Positions 12,176 to 24,940 of a stretch of DNA of 64,000 nucleotides are shown piece after piece. The position numbers were made by a program, and so were the translations under genes. Each line of letters begins with the position of its first letter. The stretch's first letter is position 1. Below the pieces are notes generated by a model. The model saw nothing but the letters and a program-made list of their open reading frames with translations. It did not search any database and was not told the origin of the DNA. This stretch comes from Spinacia oleracea (taxonomy: Eukaryota; Streptophyta; Magnoliopsida; Caryophyllales; Amaranthaceae): NCBI RefSeq assembly GCF_020520425.1, contig NC_079487.1, positions 129,850,385 through 129,914,384 on the forward strand, read 5' to 3'.

Positions 12176-12848
12176 GTAAGTTGAGTACGATCCTCTGTCC
12201 AATTACTATTTATGATCAATTATCTTGTTTGATGCTTCGAATTTTCATTTTTTTGTATCGATCTTCTCAATTGTTTTAGGTACTATATGTTTTCAATTTT
12301 GTTTTGTTGATTTCTTGCGAAATTATCTCGCGGTTTGTGATTGTCGTTCGATTTTGCATTAATTTCTTACCACAATGCTGAAATTTCGTGTAATGTTGAT
12401 CGTCCATTGCATGTTTGATCTTAGTTAGGGCGGAAATTCGACAATTATACAAATGAAGAACACTAATTTTCTTATGTGTTTGATCCTTCAATTTCGTGCA
12501 TGGTAGCTTGATTTTGAAGTTGGTTTTGAGGAATTGTGGGATAATTTGACAATATAGATTGATTTCTGAGGATTAGGGTTTTCAATTTGTTGTTGATGAT
12601 GAAAAGACAGAATCTTCAAACTAGGTTATTTTGCAGGAAATCCTCTTGATAGGTATGGCAGGATGAAATTTCCTTACAATGACCTGTCCTTCATTTTTGT
12701 AACTGTAGGAAAGCTTACCTTATTGGTATCCTTTATATCTCATGTTTTCACCGAACATGAAAGGAGGATAATTCTGTTGACACTTGTAACAGTTGTAATT
12801 ATCAAAAGTATTGGTGCAACCTTGGTATTGGCAGAGATGTTGCAGTGG

Positions 12849-15800
12849 ATGGGAGGATCTAGACGGAAGGTTACAACTGTAAGTGCACTTTTGGCTATTT
12901 GCTTCAAATTTTGTGTTTCTTGCTCAGATAGAGTGATCATGGTTACCTGAAATAGTTCTTATTATCTGTAAATTAAAGTTAACTGAGTTTTCCTTGAATT
13001 TCCTCTTTTGTTGGCCTACTGGTCTTTACAAACCCATGGCTTAAACCATTATTCTGTAGGTTGTGTCTAGTACTAAAAAACTTTTTCTTATTTTATACAG
13101 CCAGATTCGTCATTCATACTTCTTCTAGGTGTTTATTTTGTTTGAAAACAATGTGACATCATAAATTTTAGGTCTGTATTGTTGTGGTCTTTTCTGACAT
13201 GGGGCTCCCCACTTGTATGCTTTCTTATCACATGGAATGGGCTGAGCTATATACAGTCTAGGAAGTCAACACAAAAGAGGTAGCTTAAACTCTTCTTCTC
13301 TTTCAATTCTTTTGGCCTAATGTTAAACACTCTTGTTTTGTTCTTGCTCGAGGATTTTTGTTAATTTCTCGCAAAGCCATGCATTCAGTTGAAGCACTAG
13401 TTTATGAAATTGGATGGTATGGGAATCTTGGACTTACATATGTGCTATCTAAATTTGTTATTTTGATTATCGTTTTCCTTTCCCACCTCAAGAAAAAGGA
13501 CAAACAAAGAGAACAAGTTCTGTTTCAAGATTCTTATACTATTCGTTTGGTGTCTTCATAGTGGAAAGTTGCTGTTCTGTAACCACCGTGATTAACGGAG
13601 AACGGGGTTTATGTATCTCAAGTGATGTCGGAAGATGGTCTAGTGTTCAGTTTGGTTGTATCTAGCACTACAAATTCTTATACCATTTTCAAACATTTCG
13701 TTTGTTGCGTAGTAAAGAGTTCTTTACAGAATGCTAAAGCATACGGATCTTCAGCATTTGTGAATGAATTACAATGATTTTGCAGGCAAAAACAATACTT
13801 TGAGCAAAGGAAACAACAGCAGCATGAGACTGCATTTATAGAGAATAATGTTGACGATTTAGACACATTTGACCACCAAAAGAAAAACCGATCGCTAGAT
13901 ATTTTGAGTCTTCTCAATGTTTCAAAAGTTACAGAAGAATGCAAGCCCTTATGCGGTGTTGGTGAGCAATATCCTGTATTTTGTGCATAGCCACTTGTTT
14001 TGCTGTCAACCCTGTTTAGTTGATGGACTTGATGGCAACTTATCAGTTAAAGTCATATTGGTCCGTATTATTAACTGTTAGTAAAAGATGTATCAAGGAG
14101 AGGCCCTCATTAGACAGAGTACCATACGGTTCATACTGTAGCTCCTCACCTTATTTTTGGAAACAGATAAATAACTATCAACCAATCTTTTAGTTGCAAG
14201 TGTATCCCCCCTTGTTATTTTAATGATGAATGCTCTCTAATCTCTATCACATTTTAATAGATTTAGTAGGGGTGAACATACTTTTCAGTAGATAGTGCAA
14301 AGTCTGAGTAAATATATTGTTTGAGATAGATAGGGAGTTAGTGTGTCTGTGTTTGTGTGGAGGGGGGGGGGGGGGGGGAATACCCTACACAGTATCGGGA
14401 GTATTTTCCATTAATAACCATGCTTAAGCTCAGGGACTTGATGACTTCATATTCTTAGTAATTAAGACATGATAATGTAGGTTCATTTGCATTTTGTACA
14501 GTTCCTTCTATTATGAATAACTGCGGCATAGTTGGCCATTGTCTAACATTTGTCTGATGACCTTGGGAAGGGGGGTTGTCAAGTATGACCAACAAAGTCA
14601 CTCGTGCAAGCTCTGTTAAAGATGTGGATTCAAGTAAGTTATCTATCAGCTGAACAGGTTTCACAGCTCGTCTTAGATTTATGTCTCACTGTTTTCAGCA
14701 TCATACCATACATTTCCCCAAATTCAATGTTATATGAACAGGTCTCACTGGGAAGTCTGGAGGCCATGCCTTTTCAGCTAGCTATCACACTTCCACAAGT
14801 TCGCCAGTCAGAAGACTCGGAACAACTGGTGAACTCTATCCTGCAGGGTGCACTCTGCCTACCAGAACAAGTATGTACTCATACATTTTGCAATATGGTC
14901 CTTTATAGTTCCAGTAGTTCATCGGTAAGGATAATTCGCTGAGAAGTAGAAGATAATATGCTGAACCAGGGGTCCCATCATTACATCAAATGGAAAGAGC
15001 GTCCTCAAAAAGTTCAGTAGCTCATCGGTAAGGATAATTCGTTGAGAAAGTTTACAGGCGTCTCCATGCGTCTTGCTATCATATTCAACCATGACCATTT
15101 TCTTACAAATGTTCTGTGCTAGTGTGCTTCACCTTGTGATGTCCCTCATATGGGTTTTTTCTGATCAATGAGAGTAACCGATTCATTTATATGATAATCT
15201 TTTGATGTTTATAGCACTAGGGAGAACAGTACTTCAGACGTTAAAAATGTAGAGTCAGAATACACGAAGAGTACTTCTGCCATCCGTAAGTAGTTGAATA
15301 ATTTGAGTAGAATTATAGCATGTCTTATGTATCTTTTGTTATCAACTTCTGGTTATTTAGTCTTAATGGCCTGTGTGGTAGGTAATAAGTAATGGTGGTA
15401 ATGGAATAATGGTAATGAATTCCTATGCAAGTTTGCAAGGGAAGTCTCATGTCAATGTCCGTGGCAATGGATCTCCATCCCCAGTGATATTTTTCCGTCA
15501 AAATATTTTCATTACCACTTAATATCACCTCTACAAGTGGTAATGGATGACAATAAAACGTATGAAGAAAAAAAGATTTGGTGGTGGCAAGAATTACGAT
15601 GGACATTTCTATGAGTCTTTTCTTATCATTAGTCCATTACTACCTACCAAAAGGGCCGTAAGTTCTTTCTTCAAAGGAGATATTCTCTATCAGTAGTTCT
15701 TTGCTGTTGTTTTCTCCGCAATGTGTCTAACTACCCTTTTCTTAATTGTTTTAACCATTCAAGAACCCTCCATTTTTGATATAATTGGCGATGATGGAGC

Positions 15801-18800
15801 AATTGGTGCTTCAGAAAGAGAACCTGTACGAGAAGCTCATGTTGCATTCTCCATTGAAGGTGCTCTAAATTGATGCTGCAATAGTCCTCTGGTCTGATGT
15901 GCTAATTTGTCTTCCAGTTCAGTCACTTCTATGGAGAATTAAGAATGTTATTTCCTGAAAAGAAAACGATGAGTGGCACTCACTGGTAAAAAATAAATTG
16001 TAGATAAGTTTGAATTTTTTTGGAGATAAGATAAGTAGCCTTTTATTTGGTTGTACCTACATCATTGACCGGTTTACATATTGTTTGTGTATAATGCTCT
16101 CTAATGCTTCCCTTTCAGGTTTAGGTAAAGTGGGAACAGAAACACCTTTGCAGTCGCCTAAACATCCTGGAAGGTAATAGTTTATTTTATAAAATCTTTG
16201 GGTGGGAGGGGTATCTGGACAAGGTATCTATAGAAAATAGGAACATGGAATTCATGGAAGGATCCCAGAGGAGGAATATGGATCATATTGCACTTTGTTA
16301 GCAAGTCAAATATTGGGGTTGCTCCAGGATAGGTTGAGGTTCATAGTTGGCGCTCCCTCTTTTCCAAAGTACCTGTTCTTTAATTTGATAGTCCTATACC
16401 ATATTATCTGTTAATCATACTTTCCAGTTTAAAATACCAACACAGTACTACTTTGTGACCAATAAATACCCATGCAATAGCTGATAACACTTCAGTATAT
16501 GTGCATATATGGGTCAAATATCCTAGTATGAAGAGAGTATTATTATGTCGTTAACTATGGTGCTTTTAGGTGAGCTGTTGTGTGGTTATTGTTTTTGTTG
16601 ATGTTGTGTGGTTTGTTTGAGTTCAGTTTTCTGCATCAAATATATATAAGCTTAAATTAGCTATCTAAGTTACTGCCTCTTACCTGTCCTGTGTGCAACT
16701 GACAATTCATATAGATGGTGCGCTAGCATTGATGTCCATTGTTGAGGTTCTTTAGTGATAGCCAAGAATGCCTATCACTTGATTATTTTTTCCTTAATGA
16801 ATACAGTATGCTGAATGGTGAACATCCCTCATTTACAAAGGCTGCTAAAAACATCAACTTATGCAAAAACTTCAATACAATGCTGGATGACCTTGAAATG
16901 GAAGTGGTGAGATCGGTTGCACTCTTTTTGTTTAGTCCTCTTAAAACGGTTGCTTCAGTTTATAGTCTGTTGTATGTAGCCCCTTGCCTGGGGATAAAAC
17001 ACGATGTTGCAAGAGAAGGTGAAAGTTAATAGCCTATGTACCAATAAGCTATTATATTTGTGGTCTGTTGTGCTGCTCCTTAAGTTGGATATACTCATGA
17101 AAGCATTGTAAAACGCAAACATAAGTCCAAGGAATATTTTTAAAGTTTCATGTGGCAAATAGAATAGTATTTTAAGCTTATGATCCCAATGAAGGGGAGA
17201 TTTGAAACTAAATGAGCGCTAATGTGTCTAATAGGCATTGTTTACAGCCATCAAACTTAGCCTTACAGGTTGTGTAAAATTAGTAAATTATTTTAAGTTG
17301 GCTGCCAAAATGATGAATTACAGAGTAATAATAGAGATTACATTAAAGATAACCATATTAAGTGCGTGTGATGTGACTTGCACTCACCACCAGTTGTTCC
17401 TTTTTTTAATATTAACAACGAGATTGTTGTTGTTTAAAAGTAAAGATGAACAAGATACTGAGACACTAATCAAATTATAAAATGACACTGCGTTGGTGGA
17501 AAAGATATTTTAGGTTCAAGGTGATGTCTCTTTAGAATTGCCAGGATGTACTAGCGATGATATTGCCACTAGTTTAAATGTGATTCTGTGTTCACTCATA
17601 TGCTTGGTGACGTTTGATCAAGATTTAGATGTCAATTCAAATACCTTTTAATTCATGGCTTGGGCTTATTCTGTACTAGTTATGATGTTCACATAAACAA
17701 ATGCATAATCATGTCTTTTATGATTACATAAAATGCTTGGTTGTTGAAGTCATGAGGTTACTGTTGTCAGATGCTTGACAATAAATATGCAAGATTGCTT
17801 GATGCAGGATGTTGAAAAACCATCTCGTCGCAATTGCTTATTAGGAGACGAACAATATCCTATTAGCAGTATCAAGCATGAACTACCAACATTCAAAGAT
17901 GGCATGCAATTTGATGACGGGCAATGCAAGACAACCTCTCTTTATGATGAAGATAGACATGATAATTTTTGGAATGGTATATCATATCTGTTGCGTTTTA
18001 CTGAAATGTTCAAATCTACTGTTTTTATGATCTGTTTTTCAATCTAGTTATGTCATGCTAAGAGGCAAGAACTACTTTTCTATGAAAGTTAGACTTTCTA
18101 AAACCCACTGTACTTATCTAGATTTTAGAGGTAAAAATCAGTATGTTTTGAACTTAGGTATTCCTTTATCCCAGTTCTGAAAGTCTCAATGTGCGATCTA
18201 GGTTCCGACCCTTTAGAATTTAGATATTGTGTATTTGGTAAAGCATACCTGTATTAACTTTAGTAGGTTGTAGCTGAGGTTCATTTTCTTTTATACTTGT
18301 CAGCACCATGGACGTTTAAACACTATTTTCAGTTATTAACCTCTGTTAGTTTACTTTCATAAGCTTTGCTTTTATGAGCTCTATTTTACATTATGAACTT
18401 CTAAGATGAACTTGTGTTGGCTGTATTTTTTCTTGTTTTATACTTCGTATCAGATAGCTCTCCCTGCTCGGATGACTATTTCTAAGATGACTTACTGTTT
18501 TCTCCTTATTATTTTTTACCAGGTAGATCTCCCTGCTTGGACAACTATCAGGTTGATGAGAAATGTGGAGTGAACTGGAAGAAATATAATGCTACTACGA
18601 ATTCTTTTACCCGGAGAAATGATGCATCAGATTTTAAGTTTGAAAGTTTTTATTCACAATCACCTCCGAGGTACTTTTGTGTCTGATGTGTCGCTTTGTT
18701 TCTTTTGGCGAACATATTTTCATTGGCCATTGTGAATTTGTGATAACTTGTGCAGGTGCCAAGAGAGAATACCTGATAGATTTGATAAATTAGGTGATGT

Positions 18801-21017
18801 TACCTTGTGATTAGCTTGCTCTACATTTATATGACGCAACTTCCTTGAGCAGCGGTTATTGATGACCACATCTTATTTGTTTTTCCATACTCATCACAGA
18901 TGGTGATTGCAGTTTCCTAGTATCTGATGAACCCGAGTATGTTAAGCAGTTCTGTATTTTGAAACGAAAAATTGGGAAAATTCACATGCTTAATCATTTT
19001 GATTGAAATTTTCTTACAGATACTCTTCGTTTGTGCGCAATTATCATCCTCAAGACTGCTACTCTCCTTTTAAGAAACTGCAAGATACGCGGGATAACCT
19101 GACCTCGTTTAGGTAGGAATTGTTTTTGTGAACTGTTACTGATTACTTTACTTTGCGAACATATTGATCATAGCTGATGTTATTATGCTGTCCTTTTCTG
19201 TTTATGATCTTGGTGAAGTGGAGAATCTTGCTCATCTACTGCAGGTATTACTGCTAAAAATAAATGATTTCCTTTGCCTATTTGCATTCCATCTAAAAAG
19301 AATTTCATTCTGTTTGATTTTCAAAGGTGAACATCTAATGTACTCAACATAGTTTTCTTACTCCCTGTTGAGGGATGTCCAAAAAGAACATGTCCACTTG
19401 CTTTTTTTCCATTTTTTCATTCTAGACTGTTCACGAACAAGATTCTGAAGTATTGTTTGATTTTGGAATGGGTGGTTTAAATAACACTATTCTTTCTCAA
19501 TTCTGAAGAGCTTAATATGAGACTTGAAAGTCAGGTCATAAAGATCAGTTTACCTGATTTAGAATTTAGAATACTAAATGTTCTGAAAAAACAAGGTCAA
19601 GTCTGGCTGTCTAAACTTGAGATTATATTGAGTAATAGTTTCAAATGGAGTTATGAATTTTACTCTGCCACAAATTATGTTGATGTACATACATTCTTTC
19701 ATAAAATGTCAGTTGGGGGTGAGAGCACTGCTGATTTTCCATCTGCAAGATACATGAGAAGATATCGAGAGGATCTGGACATGCCATCTAAGTCCAGTGA
19801 TTATGATGAACGAATGTGGAATGTAATGCCTACTACATTGAGACAAGGAGAAGAATGGCATCCGCCTAGAAAATCTATGAGATCAGGCTCCTCACACCCG
19901 AAGTCTGCCTTATTTTCAAGGGCTCCTGTCAATGAATCTGAAGACTATCGTCTGTTTGAAGAGGAATTCCCATTGCCTAAGATGAATACACATCCCAGGT
20001 CTTTCTCCACATCATTTGAGAAAAACCAACATTGGAGCAGAGATTCATTTGGCCTTGATACAGCAACTGAACTTCATAGACCCGAATGTTTTTTTGACGG
20101 TTCTGCGGAAGATATTCCTGATGAGTTTTCATCAGAAAATTTTGCATTCCAACAACCATTCTGTTCAAGGCAATCTCGTAATACTTTCATATCGAAAGCT
20201 GTTTATGGGGGAAGCTTACCTGGTGCGCGTGACTTTGATGTCCATGTTCAGTCTTCAAATTCTTCCGAAGTTTTTGGAGACTTTGAGTCTGCATTTCCTG
20301 CTCCGGAGTTATCAGCACAGGAAAGTGTCACCGAGGAACGGGGAAACAGGTCTCAGAGCCAGCCATCATGTCCAGAAAAAGTAGTCCAAGTTTCCACTGA
20401 AGAGAAGAATATGACACCTGAAAGCAGGTTGCCTACTCAAGAAACTACTGTGAAGGACTATACTAGGTCTCGATATATGACTAATACTGGTACCTCTCAA
20501 GAAGTAGCTGCACATCATATGGAAGCAAATGCAGATTATGTGTCAGATAATGAGCAGAACTCTCCTATTAAAGAGTCAGTTGAGAAGCTCCCATTTGATC
20601 TCGCTATTATTGCCTTTATCTTTTTTTTTATATAATATAATAATTATATATAGTAAAACCAGAATTGTTAAACCTAGAACTGAACTCTGCACTAACTGTT
20701 TCTGTGTGCTCTCAGATCACAAGGCAGTATTCCAGTTCTGTGTCGACAGAAGGTCAAAGGTACTGATATCCTTGTTCTTCAGATTTCAAAAACTGGCTGC
20801 ACTTTCGTGTCTGATACTTTTGTTCACAGTTCGTGTAGATGATGTACGTTGTTTTATGGGCAAAGATGTGGATGCTGACAATCTAAACAAATCTGAAGCT
20901 AAGACCGTGGTGATTGATCCATGTTTCCAACTCATGACAGTTGAAAGGTGTGTTTTAAAACTTTTCAGCGTGCCAAACAAAAAAGATGCTGTTTGGAATG
21001 CCATGAAGCTGATTTGA
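12849..21017 (+). CDS. Unknown plant protein, about 796 aa, 19 coding exons
   Basis: I joined exons by GT/AG borders and phase: 12849-12878, 13257-13279, 13786-13961, 14571-14633, 14742-14870, 15238-15285, 15764-15859, 16119-16173, 16807-16906, 17514-17579, 17808-17976, 18523-18670, 18756-18793, 18900-18936, 19020-19112, 19219-19244, 19713-20574, 20716-20759, 20830-21017. The total is 2391 nt and the frame stays open to TGA. An in-frame ATG at 12837 is an alternative start. Least certain are exons 4 and 6 (weak acceptors) and 16 (26 nt). The N-terminus is strongly basic (GGSRRKVTT, then KRQKQYFEQRKQQQ). The rest is polar, Ser- and acid-rich and probably largely disordered, with a large 862-nt exon near the end. 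The C-terminal 60 residues (VVIDPCFQLMTVE, WNAMKLI) look more ordered. I see no catalytic motif, signal peptide or membrane segment. A nuclear or chromosome-associated role would be speculation from the basic N-terminus. Confidence 0.8.
14362..14378. repeat. G17 homopolymer in an intron
   Basis: An unbroken run of 17 G on the + strand lies in intron 3 of the long gene, after a GT-rich stretch. Its length is likely to vary between individuals. Confidence 0.9.
14909..15048. repeat. 37-bp intronic direct repeat
   Basis: 14909-14946 and 15011-15048 both read AGTTC(C)AGTAG.TCATCGGTAAGGATAATTCG.TGAGAA. It is a local duplication in the intron after exon 5. Confidence 0.8.
18450..18550 (+). repeat. 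Exon-start duplication in the preceding intron
   Basis: CAGATAGCTCTCCCTGCTCG at about 18451-18470 closely matches the acceptor and first bases of the real exon at 18523 (CAGGTAGATCTCCCTGCTTG). The upstream copy could act as a decoy 3' splice site, but its downstream frame closes quickly. Confidence 0.6.
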
Positions 21018-21714
21018 TGTGTGTACAATTTATCCTTCGTTCTTTTACGAGGGTAGACACTAGGTTGAACACATTAGGGACACCGTTAAACATGTTGATA
21101 GTAGTAATTCAATGTTGATGACAATGTGACATTGCTTTTTGTGCGAATGTTTTGAACAAAGAACAAGAATCTTGATGGTTGGTTATGCACTTATGCCTCT
21201 TCCTCTCTTCCTCTTAGAGGCTGGAGAAGGCTTTTCCTTCCGCTTCTTGGCATAATATTTGTTCTGTAAGATATTCTCAATAATATTACCGAGGATTATG
21301 GACCAATAAAACATAGAAACTGAAATTGTTGAAAGTTACTGGATCTGTAAAGCAATGATAATTTAATTGGATCTTTTTTGTTTGGCCCAAAAATATTAAT
21401 TGGATTTTGCTGAACATATTGTGAACTAGAAAATGGATAGAAATTTGATGTGTATCAAATGATGTATGGTGTACATAAATTATGAACAATTATTGCTCAT
21501 CCAAATCCTTAAAGCTATATTTTGCAACGATTGTAATATCCTATTATTTGATTGATTCATAGATTCTTCCATTTAATTTTTCAAATTATGAGATGGATAA
21601 AATGCAGAGTGATGGAACTCTAATACTCTACAAGACTTGTATGTGGCCAGACCCTACCCCGGTTCATATTTTGAGTTTTATTTGGCCCAATGAAATTTTA
21701 CTAGTAAAGGCGTG
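21018..21714. other. 3' region of the long gene, then intergenic
   Basis: Probably 3' untranslated sequence for the first few hundred bases. No further gene. Confidence 0.4.
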
Positions 21715-22285
21715 TTCGGCGGTTGAGTTTGAGGTAGCGGGTGGCATTTTGACTTAGGTCATGTTCGGCAAAAGTAGCGGTAGTGGGTAGCGGGTAGCGG
21801 TTGGAGTAGCGGGTAGCGGTCAATAGTAGCAGGTAACGGTTAGCTGTCAAAGTAGCGGGTAACTGATATGAGTGTTCGGTAAAAGTAGCGGTTGATATTA
21901 TAAAATAAAATAAAAGTTGAAATATTATTTGTCAAACGCTACCCGCTACCTTAAACGCCACCGCCGAACACGCCCTAATACAAAATGCTACTTGTAAAAT
22001 TTGCAAGTGTTTGGTGAGGTAACAGGTGAGGTAGCGGTTAGCGGTAGAGGTAGCTTTTGTCAAACGTTAAAAATAGTAGCGTCTGATAAAATTATAATAA
22101 AGCTTATAACCATATATATAGCTTTTATTGTATTTTACAATCTTAACCGCTACTTCTACCAAACACTCAGGCTAGTTGCCCGACACTTTGACAGCTAATT
22201 GTTACCCACTACTATTGACCGCTACCCACTATTCCAACAGCTACCCGCTACTCAACCGGTACCGCTACCCGCTACTCATAATAAT
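21715..22285. mobile_element. AGCGGGTAGCGG-family MITEs, two overlapping copies
   Basis: Sequence built from GTAGCGGGTAGCGG on the left and its complement CCGCTACCCGCTACC on the right. The inner inverted termini read GCGTGTTCGGCGG and CCGCCGAACACGC (about 21719-21975). A second element of the same make-up overlaps to about 22285. A related copy is at 50510-50880. No coding capacity. Confidence 0.65.
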
Positions 22286-22409
22286 GATTTGCATATATAG
22301 ATGTTATTAAATACGTAGTATTTTTTTTTTTTTTGGTACGATTGCAATCACAAGTTCACAACAAATTACATACTCCGACAAACTTTAGGTTAACAGTTTG
22401 CGCTTAATC

Positions 22410-22527
22410 ACATTTCAAGGTTTACCAGGGTGAAAGATAGCTTAATTGGTTAAAGCTTCTATTCCGATTTCAGGCGATCCTGGGATCGATTTTCATCTCC
22501 GCCCTTATAGAAAAACATTTCAAGGTT
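22410..22527 (+). mobile_element. Short tRNA-derived SINE with 13-bp target-site duplication
   Basis: ACATTTCAAGGTT is repeated perfectly at 22410-22422 and 22515-22527. The 92 bp between carry an A box (GATAGCTTAATTGGTTAAAG) and a B-box-like CTGGGATCGATTTTC at tRNA spacing and end TATAGAAAA. This is almost only the tRNA-related head, with no body. Confidence 0.75.
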
Positions 22528-22875
22528 CACCTCTACCTTATAATGGAGTAATTTCTAAACTTCTTATTTATTTTTTACTCTAATATTTATTATACCCTAT
22601 AAATGGCAAGTAATTAATTTTGGACGGTCTAAAACGTTGATGAATACAAATCTACCCGACTATATCTCTTAACCGTTATTATAACTACCTATCATTCATC
22701 CTAATTTAAGTAAATTTCGTAGATTTTGTTGAAAATATTACATCCATGAAAGTTTATAAGAGAACTTTTAAGAACTTCAAATCAAAAGTGGGAAAAAAAA
22801 AGGTGAGGAAAACTTTAACATAAAACAAATTTATTCTCACTTTTTTATTTTCTTATACCAAAAAAAAAAAAGAAA

Positions 22876-23133
22876 ATGAAGGCAATATTAGCGCTTTGGT
22901 TCGGTTTGGTAATGAGCATGGCCTTGATAGCAAACAATTACATGCTAGTCGCAAATGCAGCAGATTCTGGCAAGAAAAATACATTTATAAACTTCGATCC
23001 ATGTACCAAACCCAATCCCCCTCCGCACTGTGATCCGAACCGACTCAGTAAATTAACCCCGGTTTCTAATTATCGTCGTGGTTGCTCTAAAACCAATAGG
23101 TGTCACAGGATACCGGGCCATAATCATGATTAA
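22876..23133 (+). CDS. RALF-like secreted peptide precursor
   Basis: 85 aa, single exon. Residues 1-29 are a signal peptide ending in NAADS. The remaining peptide of about 55 residues has four Cys (FDPC, HCDP, RGCS, NRCH), a Pro-rich centre (KPNPPPHC) and the RALF C-terminal signature NYRRGCSKTNRCHR, equivalent to YSRGCSxITRCRR. The YISY motif and the dibasic RRxL protease site of classical RALFs are absent; the position of YISY reads FINF. RALF peptides are apoplastic ligands of CrRLK1L receptor kinases with LLG co-receptors and change extracellular pH, wall state and pollen-tube or root growth. This short type without propeptide would be released by signal peptidase alone. A diverged duplicate is the pseudogene at 26227-27305. 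Confidence 0.85.
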   Translation: MKAILALWFGLVMSMALIANNYMLVANAADSGKKNTFINFDPCTKPNPPPHCDPNRLSKLTPVSNYRRGCSKTNRCHRIPGHNHD

Positions 23134-23365
23134 CTCCATTCATCACCAAATAAACTGCGCTGCTACAATATACGGAGTATATATCATGGGAATTTTGATG
23201 TTTTTAAACATGTACATGAATTTTTGTTGCGATTTATAACCGTAACGTACGATTATTATATAAAGTATTCCGTCCGTTGATATTTTATTGCAACATTTTA
23301 AATTTTACATTTACTAGGATAGCGCGTATGGATGCCAATCGAAAAAACGATAAATTTTGGCCTCC

Positions 23366-23430
23366 TACATACAACAACAACAACAAAGCCTTAGTCCCAA
23401 AATATTTAAGGATTGGCTTACATGAATCGT
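23366..23430 (-). repeat. Dispersed SINE-like 3' tail
   Basis: ACAACAACAACAACAAAGCC, then TTAGTCCCAAAATATTTAAG and GATTGGCTTACATGAATC. This is a common plant dispersed repeat, whose other strand ends in (TTG)n. The same repeat is present in the opposite orientation at 52439-52483. Confidence 0.6.
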
Positions 23431-23883
23431 CGTAGGAGATCGTCGTTATCACCAATCAAACACGATTAAAACTAAGGAAAAATAATGTATATTTTTGCTC
23501 TGTTTTGTAGTTTCCAATCATAATTGACCTGGTAAATAGTAAATTTACGATTTCTCATGTAGTTTCCAGGTAGAAAAGGCTTAAAAAACAAACTATCACC
23601 GAAAACCATGGTTTTTTACTATAGACGATTTATCATTTGCCTTGTTACCAATGAAGGTCAAACAAGATCATATTGCTACATCATCCTACGATTCCTACAA
23701 TCCTACCTATCAGATAGATACACGAAACTCCTCATAAGATGTGGTGCAAAATGCTCAGACTTCAGAGAAACAAGCAATTTGTATTGTATGTATGACAGTA
23801 ATTTCAAGGTCACAGCTGCAATGAACAACCAAGATATCAATGAAACTACAAAATGGAAATCGAATGTGTTAATCTTCTTTGGG

Positions 23884-24115
23884 CTGCGTTCTATTCATCT
23901 GATTTCCAATTATTTTTCCTGAACTTATCTTATCTGAACTTATCTGAACTTATCTGAACTTAACTGAACTTATTAGAACTTATCAAAACTTATTTTAGTT
24001 GTAAATTGTAATTGGTCAACCCTTATTTTTCCTGAACTTATCTGAACTTAACTGAACTTATCTGAACTTATTTATCTTAAATAAGTGAAAATAAGGTGAA
24101 CAGAACAGGGCCTTA
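23884..24115. mobile_element. MITE-like element with CTGAACTTAT minisatellite
   Basis: The left part contains about ten tandem copies of a 10-bp word CTGAACTTAT in two blocks (23929-23995 and 24028-24075). The ends read GGGCTGCGTTCTATTC and GAACAGAACAGGGCC, a loose inverted repeat. A shorter relative occurs at 62770-62852. Confidence 0.5.
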
Positions 24116-24686
24116 CTCTTACGTTTATTCATTTCATGAAAATGTGCAGGAGAAGACATCAAATGGCAAACTAAAATTGTACGATAATTTTTTATTGATC
24201 TTCAGAATTAGCTTATAAATACACTACATACATTAAACTCTCAACTGAATTGTTAGGAAAATTTCATAGGTTCTGTCGCAATTTTCTATCTTGCAAAAGA
24301 TTTTTTAGCAGCTCTAACAAACCAATGTCACCTCTAAGCCAAGGCTTTAATTTCTTCAACTAATCTTACTTATAAGAAATCAGTGTTTGTCAACTAAAAA
24401 TATCATCTCATACATTAATTACATTCATAGTCTGCTAAAATCACTAATGAATTAGTGAAATTAGTTTTAGTCACTAAAAATCAGTTCAATTCAGTAAAAT
24501 CAAGTGACAAAAACACAAGAATAAGGTCAAAATACAAACAATAACTTTCTCTTAGCATGACAACTTTGTCCAACAAGGAAACATTCAATAATTCATGATA
24601 AAAGCTTCAAAGCTTGCTACTCATCTATGCCGATGGTAAACAATGCATTAACCTCCAAATTGAATGAAGTGGGAAATTAGTTTTTA

Positions 24687-24940
24687 CTACCTCCGTTTCA
24701 GAAAGTTCTTTACGCTTTGAAAAATGTGTCCAAATTATAAAAACTTTCACCGTAAATTCTCATCATTATATACATCAAAAAGTTAAATATAAGATCTTGT
24801 TAAATTGGTCTCGGGATGTATTTTCATAATATCAAATTTTTATAATTTTTTCACATACGAAATAGGATATATTAGTAGTTAAATATTGTATTGGAGTCCA
24901 CGCAAATAGTAACTGTAAAAAAAAATTGAAACGGATGTAA
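24687..24940 (-). mobile_element. Stowaway MITE (family A)
   Basis: 254 bp, same family as 11701-11955 but inverted. Left end CTACCTCCGTTTCAGAAAG, right end a mutated inverted copy (GAAACGGATGTAA), TA on both sides. Confidence 0.9.

Noticed and set aside
12663..12950. Open frame with a hydrophobic segment and some resemblance to an Alba-like stretch (VLAEMLQ)
   Set aside because: Only the last codons, from ATG 12837/12849, continue in phase into the downstream exons. The upstream part fits a leader exon or intron, and the Alba likeness is a few residues only.
22423..22514. tRNA gene
   Set aside because: A and B boxes are present, but acceptor and anticodon stems do not pair; the 13-bp target duplication shows a SINE. 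The same reasoning applies to the A/B-box segments at 3.2, 27.0, 27.7, 28.7, 58.0 and 62.4 kb.
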